Of a stretch of DNA of 64,000 bases, positions 57,884 through 64,000 are shown one piece after another; the stretch's first letter is position 1, and each line of letters begins with the position of its first letter. A program made the translations under genes and the position numbers. Source of the stretch: Paenibacillus sp. D2_2 (GTDB lineage: Bacteria; Bacillota; Bacilli; Paenibacillales; Paenibacillaceae); NCBI RefSeq assembly GCF_031199965.1, contig NZ_CP133605.1:1086501-1150500 (forward strand), read 5' to 3'. Under the pieces are notes generated by a model that did not search any database, was not told the DNA's origin, and saw only the letters and a list, made by a program, of their open reading frames with translations.

Positions 57884-59505
57884 CTAAGCCTTGATATACA
57901 TTTTATTGTAATATTCCTCAATCATCCGCTTGGTTGCGAATTGCTCGCGTGTCGTCTCGATGCTTTTTCGCATCATCTGCACCCATTTCGAGCGATTCTC
58001 GTAGTACATAGGCAGCACTCGCTGTAGCAAGGTATCATATAGTGCTGCGCTATCATGGCGATCAAGTGCCGCGGTATCGCCCGTCTCGAAGCCATCGCCG
58101 ATCTGCCAGCCGTTCTCTCCGTCAAGACAGGCCTCCGGCCACCAACCGTCAAGGATGGAACAATTGAGGACTCCGTTCATCGCCGCCTTCATCCCCGATG
58201 TTCCGCACGCTTCCAGCGGTCGGCGTGGATTGTTGAGCCAGATATCTGAGCCGCGGGTCAACCACGCCCCGATCGTCATATCGTAATTCTCCAAGAAGAC
58301 GACACTTCCCGGATATTTTCTCATCATCGCGACGAGATTGCTGACGATCCTCTTGCCAGAGTCATCGAGCGGATGGGCCTTGCCCGAGAAGACGATCTGG
58401 ATTTTACCGGATTCGAGATAAGGTGCGATCAGCTCCGGATTGGAGAAGATCAGGTCGCTTCGCTTGTAAGAAGCTGCTCTTCGTGAGAATCCAATCAATA
58501 GGTGATCGGCATTCAATTTTATGCCAGAACGCTCCTCGATGAAGCGGATCAGCTCGCGCTTGATCTCCATATGCGCGCCCCATAGATCGCCATTGGTCTC
58601 ATAGGCCTCGGTAATTCGTGAATCGACCCAGGTTGGTGTGTGAATGGCGTTCGTGATGCTGACGATACCCGAGCGGTCGGATACATCCTGCCACATTTTA
58701 TTGGCGGTGATGCCGTGTAACTTGGCGACGCCGTTAGAAATGCGCGACAGCCGTAATCCGGCAACGGTCATGTTGAACGGATTGCCACCGATACGTTCCA
58801 TTTGCTCACGGGTCAGACCGTTAAATGCGGACATGTATTCAAGCCGGTCCAGCGGATGGGTCTCATTACCTTCTCTGATCGGTGTATGGGTTGTAAATAC
58901 GACCTCGTTCCGAGTGGCCTGCCAAGCTTCTTCGAAGGTACGGCCTGCCCACATTTTCTCACGGATCATTTCGATTGCTGCTAACGCCGCGTGTCCCTCA
59001 TTGAAATGATACACATCGACCGGGATTTGTAGCGCCCGCAGCGCCTTGACTCCCCGATACCAAGCACGATTTCCTGAGCGATCCGCTCCTCACCGAACCA
59101 GCCGTACAATTGTCCAGTAATCCAGCTGTCACTATTCTGTGGAATATCAGTATCAAGTAAATATAGCGGGTTGTTGCCGAAATGCTCGGTTCTCCACACT
59201 TTACAGTGAACATCAATGTTGCGGATCTTTACGCATACTTGTACTCCCGTATCCTCGAGGAATTCATACATGTAGTTATGAAACGTATCGTAAGGCTTGC
59301 CATCGGGATCAATACGCTGATCGGTATATCCCTGCTTCCATTTGATACCGATGCCTATGATCGGGGCACCGATATCCCTGGCGCCCTTGATATAATCGCC
59401 GGCGAGAATTCCGAGACCTCCCGCATATATTTTGAAGCTGGATTCGAGTCCGAACTCCATGCTGAAATATGCTACAGTCGGCAAGTGCTGTTGAGTCATT
59501 GCCAA
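57884..59505 (-). pseudogene. glgP: alpha-glucan (glycogen) phosphorylase, short type, frameshifted
   Basis: GT35 phosphorylase releasing alpha-glucose-1-phosphate from alpha-1,4-glucan. About 540 aa restored, with the short type's N-terminus VAYFSMEFGLESSFKIYAGGLGILAGD, then YHFNEGHAALA, TTHTPIREGNETH, GFSRRAASYKR, FSGKAHPLDDSGK and the PLP/phosphate motif EACGTSGMKAAMNG. The frame breaks at 59052-59055. In the coding strand GGGG to GGGGG reads GIGGVKALRALQIPVDVYHF. Not part of the regulated locus by position or strand, but also glucan-related. It could be MalP-like rather than strictly glycogen-specific. Confidence 0.9.
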
Positions 59506-59547
59506 TCGCCTCCTTATATCCCATGATATGAGGCCGACATCCGGGCG

Positions 59548-60135
59548 TTACCAGAGAATATCATCCTGAATCGTATTCTCCCCTTCTGTAAACTGACGAT
59601 TATCTTCAGCGATGGCCTGGATTTCCTCCGCACCGATTGTAATCACGGTGTAGTCCTCCATGGCCTGCTTCTTCAAGGCCCGCTGCTTGATATATTTGGG
59701 GCTCGCTTCACCCATCTCTTCGTCATAGACGAGCAGAATTCCATCAGTCTTACGGAATAGCAGTTCATCCCTAGCGACGAATTGCCATGGGCCGCTATAG
59801 GGCTCTTTACTGACGGAGGCATAGAAGTCCACCTTGGAGATCAGTTCATGATAATAAGCCTTCTTATCCTCTTTCCATTGCTCTTCAGGATTACTAAAGG
59901 CAGTGATGATCGAGCATTTGAGTGCGGGATACTGCCGTCTGAGTTCAATCGCTGCCTCGCAGGCCCATAGGTCTACGCCATATTGTCCTGGTGTAATGAC
60001 CCATTCCAATCCTTCCTCGAGGAGTGGTATCAAGCGCGAGATAATGGCCTGGCGGATGTACGGAATTCCTTCATGTTTATTGTTATATATTCCGAGTTCA
60101 TGTGCGCGGTAACCCGTGACTAGGAGATTTTTCAA
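59548..60135 (-). CDS. YpsA-like (DUF1273) SLOG-domain protein
   Basis: 195 aa. NLLVTGYRAHELGIY, ITPGQYGVDLWACEAA, FYASVSKEPYSGPWQF and TDGILLVYDEE match the DUF1273/YpsA family (SLOG fold, proposed nucleotide or ADP-ribose binder, linked to cell division in Firmicutes). TTG start at 60135 after AAGGAAG gives MKNLLVTGYRAHELG; the open frame up to 60183 has no RBS. Lies 42 nt upstream of glgP on the same strand. Confidence 0.8.
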   Translation of the reverse strand: MKNLLVTGYRAHELGIYNNKHEGIPYIRQAIISRLIPLLEEGLEWVITPGQYGVDLWACEAAIELRRQYPALKCSIITAFSNPEEQWKEDKKAYYHELISKVDFYASVSKEPYSGPWQFVARDELLFRKTDGILLVYDEEMGEASPKYIKQRALKKQAMEDYTVITIGAEEIQAIAEDNRQFTEGENTIQDDILW

Positions 60136-60349
60136 AATAATACTTCCTTTCCGTGCTAAAAACAGATCTTTTTGATCACACACTATTATATAGATCTTGG
60201 CCCAGGAAGGCGATTCATGAAGAGCATGGTCCTATGCCTTTCATGAAACATTTGGGTATATTTAGGAGGAAAGCCCCTTTTATTATCTATACTTTTATGG
60301 GTAATATAGGGTTTATGTTCTAGAAAGAGAAGAGAGGGAGAGAAAAAAC

Positions 60350-61218
60350 ATGAAGAAGATGGTAGTACTATTATTGGGTGCAGTTCTAGCGCTGGGAGTT
60401 ACTGGATGCGGTCAGGACAAGAAGGCGGACAACAATGTGAGTTCCGGTGCGGATCAAATGCGCCGGCAGGTGTGGAGACAAAAGAAGATCTGACTGTACC
60501 AACGGCGGATGAGCTGTTAACAAAGTTAACGGAGGCAACGAAGGATCTTAAGAGCCTCTCGATGACTGCCAATTCCAAGCAGCATATCGTTATTAAGGCG
60601 GGCGAAGATACTCAGGAGCAAAATATCGAGATGAAAATCAAGTCTGACATTATCCAGGATCCGCTGGCTATGATGCAGGAGTTGCATATGTCGATGGGAG
60701 ACTTAGGAAATCAGGACGTTACACAGTATGTAACTGCAGATGGCATCTACATGCAAACAGGTGGAACATGGGTGAAGCTGACGGATGAGACTATGATCGC
60801 CACCCTTAAGGACGCTGCAAAGCAATCGGGTGATCCAAGCAAACAGATCGAGCAGTTCAAATCGATCGCCAGCGAAATGAAGGTAAGTGAAGAAGGCAGC
60901 GACTTCGTGCTGTCAGCTAATCTGTCCGGTGACAACATGAAGGATCTAGCTAAGTCCTTGTTAAGCCAAAGTGGTGAGAATGAAGCAGCTACGGCAGCTC
61001 TTGATCAAATGAATATCGATAATATCAAGATTGTATATAACATCAACAAGGAGACCTATCTGCCGTCTAAGATGATCGTTGAAATGACAATGGTTGTGGA
61101 GGAAGAAGGACAGCATGTAACAATGGAGACAAAGATGGATTCGTCTTTCTCCAAGTTCAATGAGATCGATGCGATTGAAGTTCCACAAGAAGCGTTAGAT
61201 AATGCAATTGTTCAATAA
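60350..61218 (+). pseudogene. DUF6612-type lipoprotein, frameshifted
   Basis: About 289 aa restored. Signal and lipobox (LGVTGC) begin at ATG 60350 in frame 2; the rest is in frame 1. AAA to AAAA at 60456-60458 reads SSGADQNAPAGVETKEDL. The mature part has TADELLTKLTEATKDLKSLSMT, ADGIYMQTGGTWVKL and INKETYLPSKMIVEMTM, typical of a LolA-like beta half-barrel lipoprotein family of unknown function. Paralogue of the next gene. Confidence 0.78.
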
Positions 61219-61234
61219 GAATTAAAAGCGGGAG

Positions 61235-61283
61235 ACGCATCATTCATTTGGCAGAACTTTGCCGTGAATGATGCGTTTTTTAT
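61235..61283 (+). terminator. terminator after first lipoprotein
   Basis: ACGCATCATTCA (61235-61246) pairs with TGAATGATGCGT (61265-61276), then TTTTTATT. Confidence 0.85.
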
Positions 61284-61401
61284 TCGCTAAAAAATTTCAA
61301 TAAACGCTCTTAACTTAATGACATAGGTATAAAGTCCCTGTCTCTGGATTTGGAAATATGATTAATTATTAGGAGGTACGCTTATTGTTAGGAGGATTTA
61401 G

Positions 61402-62343
61402 ATGAATAGATGGTTACGGGGATTTGGAACAGTCATACTCGCTTTAAGCCTGGCAGGCTGCGGAGCGTTGGGAGGAGACAAGGAACAAGCCGGGGGCAAT
61501 AACTCCGCGATCAATCATCAGACTTCCGAGAACGAGCAGAACGAGGAGAATGGAACGAGGGCCGAGGAACGGGAGGTTTCCAATGATCAGCAAGACGAGA
61601 AAGAGACTTCGCTGGCCGTTAGTGACATTCCTACGGTAGATGAAATATTTCAGCGGACAAGTGAAGCAATGGAGTCCTTGTCTAGTTATTCCTCTACGGG
61701 GATCCTTCGAATGAAAATGACAGGGACGTACGATGGACAGAGTGAGGAACAGGCTTATGAGCTCAGAACTACAATGGATTTAATCCGTGAGCCGTTGCAG
61801 CTATTCCAGTCAATAAGAATCTCTATGGATGGAGTGAACCAGGATTCGACAGTGTATGCGACGGAAGAGGGAGTATATTCTTATGTCGACAGACTGTGGA
61901 CCAAGCATTCTGAGGATACGAGCGCGGAACTCATATCGGCGATGAAGGAAGCAATGGCAGATAAGCAATTGGAGCAGTACGAGCTGTTCTCCAAGGATAT
62001 GAAAATATCTGTACAAGATAGGGCTTATCAACTTCATGCAGAATTTAGCGGCGAGGTGCTCGACAATTTCCGTAGTGCATTGATTAACCAAATGGCAAGC
62101 GGAAATCAAGATATATCCACGATGCTCAATAATATGGAGATCCAACACGTCAAACTGTCGTATACCGTCGATAAAAATACATATTTACCTACTAAGGTAT
62201 CTATGGTTCTATCCGTGGGAATGGATGAGGATGGGCAGAGCTTCTCCATGCAGATGATGATGGATTCGACCTTCTCCCAATTTGGAGAGATTAAACCGAT
62301 TCACGTACCACAGGAAGGGATCGATTCGGCTTATCTAGAGTAA
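61402..62343 (+). CDS. DUF6612-type lipoprotein
   Basis: 313 aa. Signal with lipobox LAGC near residue 20, a long acidic/polar linker (about 25-75), then a domain parallel to its neighbour: VDEIFQRTSEAMESLSSYSSTG, EEGVYSYVDRLWTKH and VDKNTYLPTKVSMVL. RBS TTAGGAGG. Function unknown. It and the preceding gene look like a tandem duplication with separate terminators and therefore separate transcripts. Confidence 0.82.
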   Translation: MNRWLRGFGTVILALSLAGCGALGGDKEQAGGNNSAINHQTSENEQNEENGTRAEEREVSNDQQDEKETSLAVSDIPTVDEIFQRTSEAMESLSSYSSTGILRMKMTGTYDGQSEEQAYELRTTMDLIREPLQLFQSIRISMDGVNQDSTVYATEEGVYSYVDRLWTKHSEDTSAELISAMKEAMADKQLEQYELFSKDMKISVQDRAYQLHAEFSGEVLDNFRSALINQMASGNQDISTMLNNMEIQHVKLSYTVDKNTYLPTKVSMVLSVGMDEDGQSFSMQMMMDSTFSQFGEIKPIHVPQEGIDSAYLE

Positions 62344-62568
62344 GAATGCAGATTATTTTACGTGTTATAGAACCGAGGCTAGTATGCTCAGAGATCATTA
62401 GTCGATCTGATAGCAGTTAGTCTCTTTTTTAAAATAATTGGAATTATGGGCGATTTACAGCCTGGACTTGCGCCTATCGTGTATAATAGATAAATAGAGT
62501 GCAGCCTGACTGATTTCTGTTGGGATGTTTGGGCTGCGCATAAGGATTGGATTGGATGAGGTGTATAC

Positions 62569-63747
62569 ATGTTAGACAACAAAGCCCAATTGGAAGCAAC
62601 GAACATACAGAATGCTATCATTGGCGAAGTAATGAGCAGTCTGAAAGAAATTCTCCATAGTCTTACTAAGACAAGACTTGCTGCATTAGCGTCGGAGTAT
62701 AAAGTGCCTGGGCGTTCTAAATTGAAAAAGGGCGAGCTTGCCGACAAATTGCTGGAGTACATTACAGATCGAGAGGTTCTGAAGACAACGCTGCTTCTGG
62801 CTAGAGCCGAAGAATGGAAAGTGTTCAAAGCGATAGCGGAAGATTCCGTATTACAGGACAACTATGTCCCTTACGGTTATTATGCTTACTGGCTGGAGCG
62901 CGGGTTGGTCATCAGTTACTTTGCGGACAACAAGCTGTATTTACTTATACCGGATGAAGTCAAAGCTGCTTATGCAGAGTTGGAAGCAAGCTCGTTCGGT
63001 ACGGTTCTGAATAGATATCAGCTCGTATTCCGCTATATCTCGGCAGCTACGAATTTATATGGTGCGATTAAGCCAGATAAGCTGGTAGAGATCTTCAATG
63101 AACAGAACGATGACAAGCTCACTACCCAGGAACTCAAAGCATTGTATGAAGAGTTCAGCGGTAGAGATCAGTTATTCCGTATGTACAAGGGATATCTAAT
63201 TGTAGAGGATCTGGTCTACTCGGATGAAGCTACGGAATTTAAGCAGCTTCTGGAGAAGATGAAGGGCAAGAGCTATCATGTGCCTGAGAAGGACGAACTG
63301 TTGAAATATTCGAATGGTCTTTATTATGAGATGACTCCTCAGCTTACGGCATTGAGAAGTTACATTATTAAGGAATTACGCCCTGATCCTGAATTTGTGG
63401 ATGATTTGATCGATGACATTCAGCTGGCTTGCTCCATGGAAGCTCCTATTCAGGAGATCATGCATGAATTTGAGCGAAGAGAGCTTGAATTTGACAGTAT
63501 GGAGCAGGTGCAAATGGTCGTCTATCTCGTGACCGAAGCATACAACCATACACGTCTGGCTTCGAATGGCGGTTACACACCTATAGAGAGACGTGCGATA
63601 TCGAAGGATCTGGAATCAGGGTACCGGGCAGCGACGCCTCCATTTAGGGCGCAGGTCAAGAGTCAGGTCATTTCCAAGAAAATTGGACGTAATGATCCTT
63701 GCCCGTGTGGAAGCGGTCTGAAATACAAGAAGTGCTGTGGTAAGTAA
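62569..63747 (+). CDS. SEC-C motif protein with SAP-like N-terminus
   Basis: 392 aa, soluble. Residues about 20-60 look like a SAP/Rho-N-type helical domain ([30 protein letters not shown], partly). A long helical middle follows. The last 22 residues are a SEC-C zinc motif ([18 protein letters not shown]). Proteins of this kind may bind nucleic acid or the translocation ATPase; the role is unknown. Single gene, RBS GATGAGGTG. Confidence 0.8.
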   Translation: MLDNKAQLEATNIQNAIIGEVMSSLKEILHSLTKTRLAALASEYKVPGRSKLKKGELADKLLEYITDREVLKTTLLLARAEEWKVFKAIAEDSVLQDNYVPYGYYAYWLERGLVISYFADNKLYLLIPDEVKAAYAELEASSFGTVLNRYQLVFRYISAATNLYGAIKPDKLVEIFNEQNDDKLTTQELKALYEEFSGRDQLFRMYKGYLIVEDLVYSDEATEFKQLLEKMKGKSYHVPEKDELLKYSNGLYYEMTPQLTALRSYIIKELRPDPEFVDDLIDDIQLACSMEAPIQEIMHEFERRELEFDSMEQVQMVVYLVTEAYNHTRLASNGGYTPIERRAISKDLESGYRAATPPFRAQVKSQVISKKIGRNDPCPCGSGLKYKKCCGK

Positions 63748-63754
63748 ACAATAT

Positions 63755-63784
63755 AAACCTGAGGCGCCACGCCTCAGGTTTATT
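63755..63784. terminator. terminator after SEC-C gene
   Basis: Perfect 12-bp stem AAACCTGAGGCG/CGCCTCAGGTTT with 3-nt loop. Confidence 0.85.
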
Positions 63785-63818
63785 CTGAAATTTGAACTGT
63801 GCAATACTTAAAATGCGT

Positions 63819-63966
63819 GTTCAAAAAGTACGGTTTTCAGCACCGAGAAGGTTGGATGAAGCTAGGGTCTGAGGAGCGGAGCGTACGTAATGGGTACGTG
63901 AGCACCGGAAGACCCGGGTGAATTCAAGATTCGATGCCGAGTTACTTCTTGATTCACTTCGTGTTA
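63819..63966. repeat. dispersed repeat, right-end-altered copy
   Basis: Starts with GTTCAAAAAGT and follows the 15830 copy (GAGAAGGTTGGATGAAGCTAGGG, in two parts GAGAAGGTTGG and ATGAAGCTAGGG; GGAGCGGAGCGTACGTAA; GAATTCAAGATTCGATG). The expected right end is missing or diverged before 64000. Confidence 0.75.
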
Positions 63967-64000
63967 GATATAGAATTTATAAGTTATCAGCGGAGCTGAT

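Overview
The window reads as the chromosome of a Paenibacillus-type Gram-positive bacterium. The evidence is three S-layer-homology (SLH) repeats on each of two secreted proteins, YesM/YesN-style two-component pairs beside CUT1 sugar ABC transporters, a YjcZ-like small protein, a THI-box thiamine operon and a HrcA/CIRCE-type htpG. No rRNA, tRNA, CRISPR or phage genes were seen.

Layout. 1-12.7 kb is an aldouronate/glucuronate utilisation locus: uxuA, a sugar-binding lipoprotein, aguA (GH67), two permeases, a sensor kinase, an AraC-type response regulator and two Gfo/Idh oxidoreductases. Three promoters in it share one ungapped 59-nt block ending in the -10 box. 12.9-13.6 kb holds two small genes. 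13.6-19.8 kb holds adenine deaminase, a TPP riboswitch and tenA-thiM-thiD-thiE. 19.9-20.1 kb is an array of short palindromes. 20.5-24.5 kb is a haem-sensing and haem-efflux cassette (hssR-hssS-hrtB-hrtA) with an exact HssR direct-repeat box. An IS3-family element (24.6-26.0 kb) sits inside the terminator hairpin of that cassette. 26.2-34.2 kb is mixed: htpG with a perfect CIRCE, a CYTH protein, an SGNH hydrolase, an oxidoreductase, an ECF sigma/anti-sigma/zinc-ribbon cluster and a phosphodiester-glycosidase-like protein.

34.4-57.8 kb is a second, larger carbohydrate locus, probably for an alpha-glucan: a decayed duplicate, a catalytic-domain-free secreted companion protein, a 1294-aa secreted GH31 enzyme, an SLH protein, two permeases, a GH65 phosphorylase, beta-phosphoglucomutase, a kinase and an AraC-type regulator, a binding lipoprotein and a 1643-aa SLH-anchored putative glycosidase. 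Three promoters share a tandem 20-nt direct repeat placed exactly 37 nt before the -10 box. The inferred logic is cell-wall-tethered glucan processing, import, intracellular phosphorolysis to beta-glucose-1-phosphate, and conversion to glucose-6-phosphate. 57.9-63.7 kb holds a short-type glycogen phosphorylase, a YpsA-like protein, two related lipoproteins and a SEC-C protein.

An important caveat: thirteen genes are broken in this sequence. Nearly every break is a one-base contraction of a 3-7 nt homopolymer, and restoring one base rebuilds a conserved motif each time. This looks like a base-calling or assembly error rather than gene decay. Broken genes are listed with type pseudogene but described as their restored products. 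A GH65 nonsense codon and one insertion do not fit the contraction pattern. A dispersed intergenic repeat family with covarying inverted ends (copies at 13.6, 15.8, 44.7 and 63.8 kb) is also present.
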